21,977 nucleotides of DNA, from IMG/VR virus record IMGVR_UViG_3300025141_000877, positions 1 to 21,977 of that record, one strand, 5' to 3'. The notes beneath the pieces are model-generated. The model searched no databases. It saw only the letters and a program-made list of their open reading frames with translations, and was not told where the DNA came from. Position 1 is the first letter of the stretch. Each line of letters opens with the position of its first letter. A program made the translations under genes and the position numbers. Below are positions 6,120-13,626 of this stretch, in pieces. The DNA is from a virus.

Positions 6120-9092
6120 ATGTCAGTAAAAGATTTCAAGTTTGTATCTCCCGGAGTTTTCATTAATGAAATTGACAACTCTTTCGTGCCAAAATCCGCT
6201 GATGCGATTGGGCCCGTTATTATTGGCCGCGCGCCCCGCGGCCCAGCCGGACAGCCTGTTAAAGTACAATCCTACTCAGAATTTGTAGAAGTATTTGGAG
6301 ATACAGTCCCCGGCAATGCCGGCGGTGATGTATCGCGAGACACAGTTAATCTTCAATCGCCAATGTATGGAACGTATGCTGCTAAAGCTTTCTTGGGTGC
6401 CAATGTGGCTCCTCTTACATACGTGCGTGTGCTCGGAGAGCAAGACACAAATAAAGACGGAACTGCCGCGTCCAAAGCCGGCTGGCGTACTGATTGGTTT
6501 CAATCCGGCGCATATGGCGGCGGCGCTTTCGGCCTTTGGGTTGCTAAATCCTCATCCGCGGGACCCTTCACTGGCAACACAGCTATGCAGTTGGCCGCTA
6601 TTTGGTATAATGACAATGGGGGTATGGCCCTTTCAGGGTCGCTGTGGGGTGAAGCATCCTCCTCCGCGAACAGCCCATCCGCATGGTCGGATTGGACGAA
6701 GACCTATACCGACAGCCAATGTCCCACTAACGGGGCCCTCATTTGTTCGGATACGAGTGGGATATTTACCGTTGTGATCAGCGGATCAAATAATGCATCC
6801 ACGCCGGAGAAAATATCCTTTAGTTTAAATGATGCAAACGCTAATTTCCTCCGTAAAAAGTTTAACACAAATCCTCAATTGCGCGTGAATGGGGACTTTT
6901 ACCCCACTTCGGCCAAGAAAGATTATTGGCTTGGAGAATCCTTTGAACAAGAGCTTAGAGATAAAAATCTTACCGATGCCACCACACTGGTAGGTGTGAT
7001 CACAGGAATCCAACTGAGTGCCTCATCCAATTACGAAGGCCCAGCTAACATGCTTGGGCAAGCCTCTCGCGAGGCGGTTGCGGGCTGGTTTATTAGCCAA
7101 GACACCGGCACTCCAACTGCTTTCAATCCCGAGACAAGCCCAAAGGGGTTATTTCGACTTCGTGGCCGCGGCCATGGCTCGTGGTTGAGTCGAAATTGTA
7201 AAGTTTCTATTGAAAACATTCGCCAATCTACGACCACCCTTAACGACTACGGAACATTTTCAGTAGTTATCCGATCAATTAACGACACAGACAATAACGT
7301 GCAGGTCATGGAACGCTTTGATGGCTTGGATCTCAATCCTGCCTCTCCAAATTATATTGGGAAGCAAATCGGGGATATGCGTCAAGTATGGTCTGATACC
7401 GATCGTCGTCTTGTGGAATATGGCCAGTACCCTAACCGCTCTAAATTTGTTTGGGTGCAGGTGGTCGACGCAATTGACTCTGGTGGTGGAGTTGGCCTTG
7501 AAGCCCTTCTCCCCTTCGGATATCAAGGCCCCCCGATCCCCACGTCCCAGCTGCTCTCCGCGCCTAGCTATACAAGCAATTCCGCCGGCACACAGGCGTC
7601 GGGTAGCAACTACGTCAATATTGGCGCCACATTGCCGAATTGGATTGCGGCCGCCGACCATGGCAATCTTTCGGCCTCTTTGCCTGTTTCATGTTCTTTT
7701 GAGTTCCCATCCGTGCGCCTCCGCCAATCAGCATCTGACGGAGGCATGAGCAGCTATCGTGATGCTTATTTTGGCTATCAAACTACTCGCACTTCTGGGA
7801 GCAGTCAAAATGGCCCTAGTGCCAAAGATTTTGGCATGTTGTGGACACAGCTAGCCAATGGGTACGATCCCGGTACAGGATCTGTGGTGACGGCCACGGG
7901 TCTTCTCGGCTATTCATACATTTTTACCCTCGACGATGTTGCCACAGGGAGCGCGGGGTATGCAAGTGCTTATTATAGCTCAGGGTCACGATCGAATTCG
8001 AGCCCCCACCAGAGTAGCGTAACGTTTCATGATGGTTACGAAGCACTTCTTAATAACAGAATTAATAAATTTACTGCTCCTTTCTGGGGCGGAACTGATG
8101 GGTTTAACATTCGAGTACCCGATCCTCTGTGGAACGGAGCAATGGATACATCCACTTCAACCAATATTAATGATTCGGTATTTTATACCTGGAAACGCGC
8201 GATTGATACGGTGGCGGATCCCGAAGTCATAGATATGAATGTCCTATCGGCACCGGGCCTAAGCACCAACTCTCTTACGGCGCACATGATTAATACTTGC
8301 GAGAGCCGAGCCGATGCACTCGCATTAATTGACATCGCCAACGCATATAAGCCCGCATCCGAGGGGTACGAATCCAGCCTATCAAATCGACTCCCCAACA
8401 CGGCGAGGCAGATTGCCAACAACATGAAGTCGCGACGTCTTGATTCGTCATATGGGGCAGCTTTTTACCCATGGGTTCAAACACAAGATGGTGCGGCCGG
8501 CCAGCTTGTGTGGGTTCCGCCCACGGTAGCCATGATGGGCGTTCTGGCAAGTTCCGAGCGCAAGTCAAAGATCTGGTTTGCTCCTGCTGGATTTAACCGC
8601 GCAACCCTCTCTGACGGCGCCGCCGGCATTCCGATCACAAAGGTGGTCACGCGCCTCACCTCAGATAATCGTGACACACTTTATGATGCGCGTATCAATC
8701 CAATTGCCTCCTTCTCCAGCACGGGAATTGTTGTGTTCGGGCAGAAGACTTTGCAGGAGCGCGCATCTGCACTTGATAGAATCAACGTGCGGCGCCTGGT
8801 GATTTACTTGAAGAAGCAGATCTCCATCCTATCAACCAAAGTTCTTTTCGAGCAGAATGTTCAGGCAACTTGGAATAGATTTAAGGGTCTTATTGAGCCC
8901 TTCTTGGCAAATGTCAAGACAGACTTCGGGATCACCGATTATCGATTAATTCTTGACGAGAACACCACCACAGCAGATTTGATTGATCGCAACATTTTAT
9001 ATGCTAAGATTATGATCAAGCCTGCGCGCGCTATTGAATATATTGCGATTGATTTCGCGATTCTCTCAACTGGTGCATCTTTTGACGACTAA
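6120..9092 (+). CDS. Contractile tail sheath protein 2, T4 gp18-like paralogue
   Basis: A 990-aa second sheath protein that aligns with sheath 1 over its whole length. The last 107 residues differ at only two positions, and the N-terminal 140 or so are also close. Differences concentrate in two regions: about residues 130-210, and about 500-670 in the Gly/Ser-rich part. No stop, frameshift or loss of the core is visible, so both copies look functional. Ribosome site AAGGA, 8 bases before the ATG. The DNA differs at many synonymous sites even where protein is identical, so the duplication is not recent. A mixed or layered sheath, as in contractile injection systems with several sheath paralogues (Afp and PVC), is one explanation. 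Alternative use under different conditions is another. Confidence 0.92.
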   Translation: MSVKDFKFVSPGVFINEIDNSFVPKSADAIGPVIIGRAPRGPAGQPVKVQSYSEFVEVFGDTVPGNAGGDVSRDTVNLQSPMYGTYAAKAFLGANVAPLTYVRVLGEQDTNKDGTAASKAGWRTDWFQSGAYGGGAFGLWVAKSSSAGPFTGNTAMQLAAIWYNDNGGMALSGSLWGEASSSANSPSAWSDWTKTYTDSQCPTNGALICSDTSGIFTVVISGSNNASTPEKISFSLNDANANFLRKKFNTNPQLRVNGDFYPTSAKKDYWLGESFEQELRDKNLTDATTLVGVITGIQLSASSNYEGPANMLGQASREAVAGWFISQDTGTPTAFNPETSPKGLFRLRGRGHGSWLSRNCKVSIENIRQSTTTLNDYGTFSVVIRSINDTDNNVQVMERFDGLDLNPASPNYIGKQIGDMRQVWSDTDRRLVEYGQYPNRSKFVWVQVVDAIDSGGGVGLEALLPFGYQGPPIPTSQLLSAPSYTSNSAGTQASGSNYVNIGATLPNWIAAADHGNLSASLPVSCSFEFPSVRLRQSASDGGMSSYRDAYFGYQTTRTSGSSQNGPSAKDFGMLWTQLANGYDPGTGSVVTATGLLGYSYIFTLDDVATGSAGYASAYYSSGSRSNSSPHQSSVTFHDGYEALLNNRINKFTAPFWGGTDGFNIRVPDPLWNGAMDTSTSTNINDSVFYTWKRAIDTVADPEVIDMNVLSAPGLSTNSLTAHMINTCESRADALALIDIANAYKPASEGYESSLSNRLPNTARQIANNMKSRRLDSSYGAAFYPWVQTQDGAAGQLVWVPPTVAMMGVLASSERKSKIWFAPAGFNRATLSDGAAGIPITKVVTRLTSDNRDTLYDARINPIASFSSTGIVVFGQKTLQERASALDRINVRRLVIYLKKQISILSTKVLFEQNVQATWNRFKGLIEPFLANVKTDFGITDYRLILDENTTTADLIDRNILYAKIMIKPARAIEYIAIDFAILSTGASFDD
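8062..8125 (+). repeat. 64-bp tract identical in both sheath genes, copy 2
   Basis: Partner of 5041-5104, with no mismatch over 64 bases. Shorter identical blocks also link the two genes: 3087-3112 with 6120-6145 (26 bp), 3365-3394 with 6398-6427 (30 bp), and 5547-5575 with 8568-8596 (29 bp). Confidence 0.9.
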
Positions 9093-9106
9093 TATTCATA
9101 TTAAAC

Positions 9107-9124
9107 ACTAATTAAAACAGACAC
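9107..9124 (+). repeat. Duplicated intergenic leader, copy 2
   Basis: ACTAATTAAAACAGACAC, one base different from 6086-6103, lies between sheath 2 and the tube gene. It precedes an AAGGAG ribosome site, as copy 1 precedes AAGGA. Confidence 0.7.
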
Positions 9125-9144
9125 AACTAAGGAGTATCCAACAA

Positions 9145-9735
9145 ATGCCATTCTGGTCAACAAATTTCGGAGAAGAAGGGGCCGAATACAAAGATCCTAA
9201 AAGAAAGTTTAGGTTTACCGTGGAGTTCCAAGGCCTGAGTGCCGATCCCGGCGGCGCCGCCCTCTGGTACGCGAAAACCGTAACAAAGCCATCATTTACC
9301 ATTAATACTGCGGAGCACAAGTACCTTAACCATACATTTTATTACCCGGGCTCTGTCGCTTGGCAAGATGTCACATTGACCCTTGTTGATCCCGTTTCTC
9401 CCGATATGACCGCCACGTTCTCCGATATTCTCCAGTTGTCAGGGTACAAACCCCCCACCGATACCAGCACCGACAGTATGGGCACGATGTCTAAGGCCAA
9501 ATCATCCAGTGCACTCGGAACAGTTCTAATTGCCCAGATTGACGCCGACGGTAACCAAATTGAAACCTGGACCCTGTGGAACGCATTTATCTCCGAAGTG
9601 AAGTATGGAGATCTGGGCTACGGCGAAGATGATTTGGTTGAGATGTCAGTAACCATGAAGTACGACTGGGCGCGCGTTGAGACGACCAATGCCTCCGCAG
9701 CGGCCGGTGGTGGTACCGAGTTCTTCAACGTATAG
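9145..9735 (+). CDS. Tail tube protein, T4 gp19-like
   Basis: A 196-aa protein directly after the sheath genes, the normal place for the tube subunit. The N-terminus (MPFWSTNFGEEGAEYKDPKR) leads into a beta-sandwich with the tube-type features: KFRFTVEFQG near the start, AKTVTKPSF at about 44-52, a YYPGSVAWQDVTLTLVDP segment at about 67-84, and an ISEVKYGDLGYGEDDLVEMSVTMKYDW segment at about 149-175. Tube subunits form stacked hexameric rings round the tape measure and make the channel for DNA. Length matches the gp19 family (about 160-200 aa). The C-terminus has a short Ala/Gly tail. Ribosome site AAGGAG, 10 bases before the ATG. Identification is firm from sequence pattern and order. Confidence 0.9.
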   Translation: MPFWSTNFGEEGAEYKDPKRKFRFTVEFQGLSADPGGAALWYAKTVTKPSFTINTAEHKYLNHTFYYPGSVAWQDVTLTLVDPVSPDMTATFSDILQLSGYKPPTDTSTDSMGTMSKAKSSSALGTVLIAQIDADGNQIETWTLWNAFISEVKYGDLGYGEDDLVEMSVTMKYDWARVETTNASAAAGGGTEFFNV

Positions 9736-9759
9736 ATTTACATAAAATAGAGGTGTATA

Positions 9760-10629
9760 TTGTCACGAAATAAAAATCGATTAGGTTCGACACAGAAAGA
9801 CGCAAAACTCCCTCCCCAAACTATTCTCCAAGACACCGAAACAGCACCCGCCACGGGCCCGCTATCGTTCGTTGTTCCGACAGAATTTGTTGATTTGCCC
9901 TCGGGAGGAAGATTTTATCCAGAAGGGCACCCCCTCCATGGTCAGGAGTGCATTGAAATCAAGCAAATGACCGCCAAAGAAGAAGATATTCTCACTTCGC
10001 GCGCATTACTCAAAAAGGGCATTGCACTAGACCGCATAATTGAAAGTGTTATTGTCCACAAGGGCGTTAATCCTCAAGATTTGCTCATTGGCGATCGAAA
10101 CGCCATTATTGTTGCTACCCGGGTTTCGGGATACGGGCAGGAATATGTTACAGGCGTAACGTGCCCCAATTGTTCACATAGTCAGAAATATGCTTTTGAT
10201 TTAAATGAAGGTATGGTCTACCGCGGCGAAGATGTGGAAGACCTTGATGTCACCGATCACGGCGATGGCACTTTTTCCACCACCCTCCCGAGAAGCGGGT
10301 TTGAGGTGGGTTTTCGCCTTCTAACCGGCCGTGATGAAAAAAAGTTAGCTGCGTATGCAGAGCAAACACGCAAGCGCAAAGGTCCCGATCGCGTCATTAC
10401 TACGCAATTAGCCAGTATGATCGTTTCGATTAACGGAGAGGCCGATCCGGCCACCATTTCACAAGCAATTAATGTATTGCCGTCTATGGACTCCCGCCAC
10501 CTACGCGCAGCTTACAAGTTATCAGCCCCCAATGTCGATCTGTCGCAACATTTTGAGTGCGAAGAGTGCGGTCATGAAGAGACCATGGAGGTGCCGCTTA
10601 CAGCGGACTTTTTTTGGCCTGACCGGTGA
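9760..10629 (+). CDS. T4 gp26-like baseplate hub assembly protein / tail assembly chaperone, with zinc ribbon
   Basis: A 289-aa protein starting at TTG 9760 with a GAGGTG ribosome site 4 bases before it. After a 35-residue polar leader come the typical segments of the T4 gp26-like baseplate family: VPTEFVDLPSGGRFYPEGHP (39-58), EIKQMTAKEEDILTSRALLKKG (66-87), then LLIGDRNAIIVATRVSGYG (108-126). Two CxxC pairs (C135/C138 in CPNC and C267/C270 in CEEC) could form a zinc ribbon, split by a helical insert. The gene lies between tube and tape measure, where tail assembly chaperones are found, and ends in TTTTTTT at 10609-10615 followed by WPDR and a stop. The next gene is open in the +1 frame across that run, so a frameshift fusion is possible. 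Confidence 0.75.
   Translation: MSRNKNRLGSTQKDAKLPPQTILQDTETAPATGPLSFVVPTEFVDLPSGGRFYPEGHPLHGQECIEIKQMTAKEEDILTSRALLKKGIALDRIIESVIVHKGVNPQDLLIGDRNAIIVATRVSGYGQEYVTGVTCPNCSHSQKYAFDLNEGMVYRGEDVEDLDVTDHGDGTFSTTLPRSGFEVGFRLLTGRDEKKLAAYAEQTRKRKGPDRVITTQLASMIVSINGEADPATISQAINVLPSMDSRHLRAAYKLSAPNVDLSQHFECEECGHEETMEVPLTADFFWPDR
10609..10615 (+). other. Possible programmed frameshift site (T7 run)
   Basis: Seven T lie four sense codons before the stop of the gp26-like gene (GAC TTT TTT TGG). The downstream small gene is in the +1 (equivalently -2) frame, and that frame is open from before the run through to 10867. A +1 or -2 slip here would produce a fusion of the two proteins, as tail assembly chaperone pairs do in many phages. 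No experimental evidence; no clear downstream pseudoknot was seen. Confidence 0.35.
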
Positions 10630-10633
10630 ATAT

Positions 10634-10867
10634 ATGGAGAACGTGTATGAGCAGTTTTTCTTCCTGCAGTATTCAGGGGGTTGGTCATTCACCGAAGCAT
10701 ATAACCTGCCGGTTGGCTTAAGGACGTGGTTTGTCGAACGTCTCGTCAGGCAAATTGAAAAAGAAAACGAGGCTATGCAAGGTGCATCTAAGGGCCAAGG
10801 CCAAACACAAACGCTCACAGCACAAAATCAGCCTTCACAACAGCGATATCGTTCAGGAAAAAACTGA
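10634..10867 (+). CDS. Small conserved phage protein following gp26-like gene (tail assembly chaperone partner)
   Basis: A 77-aa protein, taking ATG 10634. A GGTGA ribosome site overlaps the stop of the upstream gene (10625-10629), so translation is probably coupled. The first 50 residues (MENVYEQFFFLQYSGGWSF, then TEAYNLPVGLRTWFVERLVRQIEKENEAMQ) are a helical pattern I recognise from the short gene that follows gp26-like genes in T4-type phages. The tail is Gln/Thr/Ser-rich and probably disordered. The frame is also open upstream to 10472, but those codons overlap the gp26-like gene and read like shadow sequence. Likely works with the gp26-like protein in baseplate or tube assembly; the role is inferred from position. 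Confidence 0.65.
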   Translation: MENVYEQFFFLQYSGGWSFTEAYNLPVGLRTWFVERLVRQIEKENEAMQGASKGQGQTQTLTAQNQPSQQRYRSGKN

Positions 10868-10875
10868 AAACTCAT

Positions 10876-10906
10876 TAAATAGTATTTTTGATAGGCAAAC
10901 TATTTA
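10876..10906. repeat. Inverted pair of ACTATTTA motifs before the tape measure gene
   Basis: TAAATAGT (10876-10883) and ACTATTTA (10899-10906) are perfect 8-bp inverted arms with a 15-base spacer in the 65-base gap. The left arm, read on the minus strand, also carries an A-rich block before ACTATTTA and matches promoter-like element 2 at 14 of 16 positions, so this gap may hold two divergent copies. Confidence 0.5.
10888..10906 (+). promoter_or_regulatory. Candidate phage late promoter element, copy 3
   Basis: TTGATAGGCAAACTATTTA lies 26 bases before the tape measure GTG. It has the same TTGATA block and ACTATTTA core as element 1 but 3 extra spacer bases. It would start the long transcription unit covering tape measure, baseplate, polymerase-like and tubulin-like genes. 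Confidence 0.35.
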
Positions 10907-10932
10907 TTTCTGAGTGAAAAGGGAAAATTTCC

Positions 10933-13599
10933 GTGGCCGATGACATAACACCAGAACAGATAGAACTAAAAGAAAAACTTCTCGACATGATTCGACGGGG
11001 GATTCGCCTCACTGAAGATCAAAAAGATCAGCTTAAAGAGTTGCTTGATTTGGGCGAACGCCGCCTTGCAAGCTTGGTGGAAGAAAGCGGCGCTCTTGAT
11101 CGCCAACTTGGCAAATATGCCAAACTCAAAGATTCCGAAGACAAGCGCATCTTAATGGCCGAAACTGCTAAAACTTTAGCGGAGACAAACCTAAGAATTG
11201 CCAAACAACAGTTAGCCAACGCTACGGATATCGGCATCAAGGAGCAAGAGCAGTTTGACACCGCAGTCAAAAACTTAAAGGTAGCGGAAAAGAACCTTGA
11301 AGTAGCCAAGGGGACCACGAAAGCCATCCAAGAAGGCGCCCAAGCCGGCCAACAACTCGGGGCATCCATGGCCTCGATGTTTGATGCATATGGCCAACAC
11401 CCGTTCTTTAACGCCAAGAACATAGTCCTTTTAGGCAAGGTAGTGCGAGGCCTGGCAGACAAGAACATGAAGCCTTTAGACAATTTGATTGGTGGCATGG
11501 TTGGAGGCTCCCTGGCCGCCATTGCCGGCTCCTTTATCAATCTTATCTTCTTGACTGACAAAACTCAAAGCACCTTCCGTCGAGCCACCGGCGCCGGCAA
11601 GGAATATGCGTCCTCGATTTCGAGCGTTTATGAGCAAACGCGTGAATACGGAGTCGAGCTTGAAGATATAAATGCAACTATGCAGTCCCTCTATACAACG
11701 TATTCGGACTTTACCATGATATCAAAAACCCAGCGCGACGATCTCATTGAAACAGGTGCTCTTCTCAAAGAATTAGGTGTGTCTAGCGAGGACTTTGCGC
11801 AAGGGGTCCAAACGCAAACAAAGATGTTTGGCCTAAGCACACACGCAGCTGCCGCCAATTCTCGCGAGCTAGCTGATTTTGCACAACAGATAGGTGTGGC
11901 TCCCGCTCAGATGGGCAAGGACTTTGCTGCAGCCGGCACCGGTATTGCTAAATTAGGCGATGACGGTGTGCGCGCATTTAAACAGTTGGCCATCGTGGCT
12001 AAGACCACGGGCCTGGAAATCAATAAATTGCTCAATATTGTCGACAAGTTTGACACTTTCGAAGGCGCCGCAACACAGGCCGGAAAACTGAACGCAGCAT
12101 TGGGGGGCAACTTTGTTAATGCCATGGACCTCATGACTGCCACAGATCCAGTTGAGCGTTTTGAAATGATCCGCGATTCAATTTTAAACGCTGGATTGTC
12201 ATTTGACGAAATGTCCTATTACCAGCGTCTTTTCTATAAAGACGCTGTTGGCCTCGACAGCGTGGGCGATTTAGCCCTTATGTTATCGGGGGATATGAGC
12301 AAGCTATCGGGCGCGACCCGACAAAATACCGCTGATTATAAGCGTCTTCAGAAAGAATCTCAAGATATCATGTCCGTCACCGAAAAATTCAAAGCTTTAA
12401 TGGTGAGCTTAATTCCCACTGCTAATGACATTATAAAAAGAATTCAAGATTGGACTACCGAATTACAGGGTAATGAGAAAATGCAAGAAGACATCGCGAA
12501 TAAAATCCAGATGGTTACCGACGTCGTTATTAAACTAGGCGAGGGCATCGTCGTCTTAGCTGAGAACTGGGGAAAGCTCATCTGGGCCTGGGCCTTCTTT
12601 AAGGCGGCCGGCCTTTTATACAAGCTTGGCCTCCTAAGCACGTGGTTTGGCGTCACAATGCCCACCGCGGCCGCCGGCGGCAGCGCTGCATTTAATGGCG
12701 CGGCCGTAGAAATGGGCGCCGGCATCGAACTATTAGGAGGCGCCGCAACATCGGTTGCAGGCGGCCTGTGGACATTGGCTGCGGTTATTGTGGCGATTGG
12801 TGTTTCCATAGCCATTGCCTCCGTGGGGCTGGCGTATTTGGTCACCTCGTTTCAGGGCATGGGCTGGGAAGCCGCGGCAGCCGCAATTGCCATCGGGCTG
12901 GTGGCGGGAGCGTTCTATCTGATGATCCCTGCACTGACCGGCCTGGTAGCCGCCATGGTGCCTGGCACGCCGGCGCTGTGGTCACTTGCCGGCGCAATTG
13001 TGGCCCTGGGGGCGGGAGTATTTCTGGCTGCAGGTGGAATGGCGCTCTTGGCCCTCGCGGTTGGCGAAATGTTTAAGAGCATCGACTGGAAAAAGGCGCT
13101 CGCTCTGGCAGCGCTCATATCCGTGACCGCCATATTCGGCTCGCTTCTCATAGTTGCCGCAGCCGGCATGACGGCGTTTGCCGCGGCCCTCGTAGTCTTC
13201 GGGGCAGCCCTGTTGCTCTTCCCCACGAGCGACTTGGAGCCAATCACAGAGTTCTTAACCTCCGTGTCCGCGGCCGGCGCAGCGGCCATCAGTCTAGGTC
13301 TCGTTGCGCTTGCCATTCGCGAGATTGGTGACGAAATTGAGTTATTGCCTGAAATGAAGGATTTCCAGACCACAATGCGAGTAATGGCGCAAGCCTCGTA
13401 CGCAACTACCGAATCTGCCAAATTGCGCGGGCCCGCCGCTGCAGTGGCGGCGGCTGCAAATGCAGGCGGTGGCGCCGGCGCAACTCAGACCCCCTATCAC
13501 CTTACGGTAGAACTCAAAGTGGATCGCGAGGTATTAGGCAAACAGGTACTTACTTTGGTGGATGGCCAGTGCAGGCAAGCAGGGTTCGGCCAGGCATGA
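10933..13599 (+). CDS. Tail tape measure protein
   Basis: An 888-aa protein starting at GTG behind an AAGGGA site. Residues 1-135 are charged and heptad-like (LKEKLLDMIRRG, DQLKELLDLGERRLASLVEE), consistent with long coiled coils. Residues about 165-205 hold a Gly/Ala-rich segment. About 215-500 is a helical repeat-like region with many Gln/Asp/Leu, typical of tape measures. From about 538 to 795 come several long hydrophobic stretches (about 613-641, 645-675, 678-707, 719-762 and 775-791) that may insert in the host membrane during DNA entry. The protein sits inside the tube, sets its length and leaves ahead of the DNA. At roughly 0.15 nm per helical residue, 888 aa would fit a tail of about 130 nm, which is an estimate only. 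Large size and position after the chaperone pair support the call. Confidence 0.85.
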   Translation: MADDITPEQIELKEKLLDMIRRGIRLTEDQKDQLKELLDLGERRLASLVEESGALDRQLGKYAKLKDSEDKRILMAETAKTLAETNLRIAKQQLANATDIGIKEQEQFDTAVKNLKVAEKNLEVAKGTTKAIQEGAQAGQQLGASMASMFDAYGQHPFFNAKNIVLLGKVVRGLADKNMKPLDNLIGGMVGGSLAAIAGSFINLIFLTDKTQSTFRRATGAGKEYASSISSVYEQTREYGVELEDINATMQSLYTTYSDFTMISKTQRDDLIETGALLKELGVSSEDFAQGVQTQTKMFGLSTHAAAANSRELADFAQQIGVAPAQMGKDFAAAGTGIAKLGDDGVRAFKQLAIVAKTTGLEINKLLNIVDKFDTFEGAATQAGKLNAALGGNFVNAMDLMTATDPVERFEMIRDSILNAGLSFDEMSYYQRLFYKDAVGLDSVGDLALMLSGDMSKLSGATRQNTADYKRLQKESQDIMSVTEKFKALMVSLIPTANDIIKRIQDWTTELQGNEKMQEDIANKIQMVTDVVIKLGEGIVVLAENWGKLIWAWAFFKAAGLLYKLGLLSTWFGVTMPTAAAGGSAAFNGAAVEMGAGIELLGGAATSVAGGLWTLAAVIVAIGVSIAIASVGLAYLVTSFQGMGWEAAAAAIAIGLVAGAFYLMIPALTGLVAAMVPGTPALWSLAGAIVALGAGVFLAAGGMALLALAVGEMFKSIDWKKALALAALISVTAIFGSLLIVAAAGMTAFAAALVVFGAALLLFPTSDLEPITEFLTSVSAAGAAAISLGLVALAIREIGDEIELLPEMKDFQTTMRVMAQASYATTESAKLRGPAAAVAAAANAGGGAGATQTPYHLTVELKVDREVLGKQVLTLVDGQCRQAGFGQA

Positions 13600-13626
13600 T
13601 AAAAACGTTTTCCAAGGAGATAGGCC

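Noticed and set aside
10472-10633. Independent gene start at 10472 for the small protein after the gp26-like gene.
   Set aside because: These codons lie wholly inside the gp26-like gene in another frame and read as low-quality shadow sequence; ATG 10634 has a coupled ribosome site. The open frame is kept only as support for a possible frameshift.
11028-11561. Minus-strand open frame of 177 codons inside the tape measure gene.
   Set aside because: Antiparallel shadow of an Ala/Lys/Leu-rich helical gene; no ribosome site, no recognisable protein, and all neighbours are on the + strand.
12915-13421. Minus-strand open frame of 168 codons over the hydrophobic end of the tape measure.
   Set aside because: Ala/Gly-rich codons on one strand give long open frames on the other; the translated product is low complexity.
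13602-13611. Perfect 10-bp palindrome AAAACGTTTT between tape measure and the next gene.
   Set aside because: Short, AT-rich and without a loop or T tract beyond itself; likely chance.
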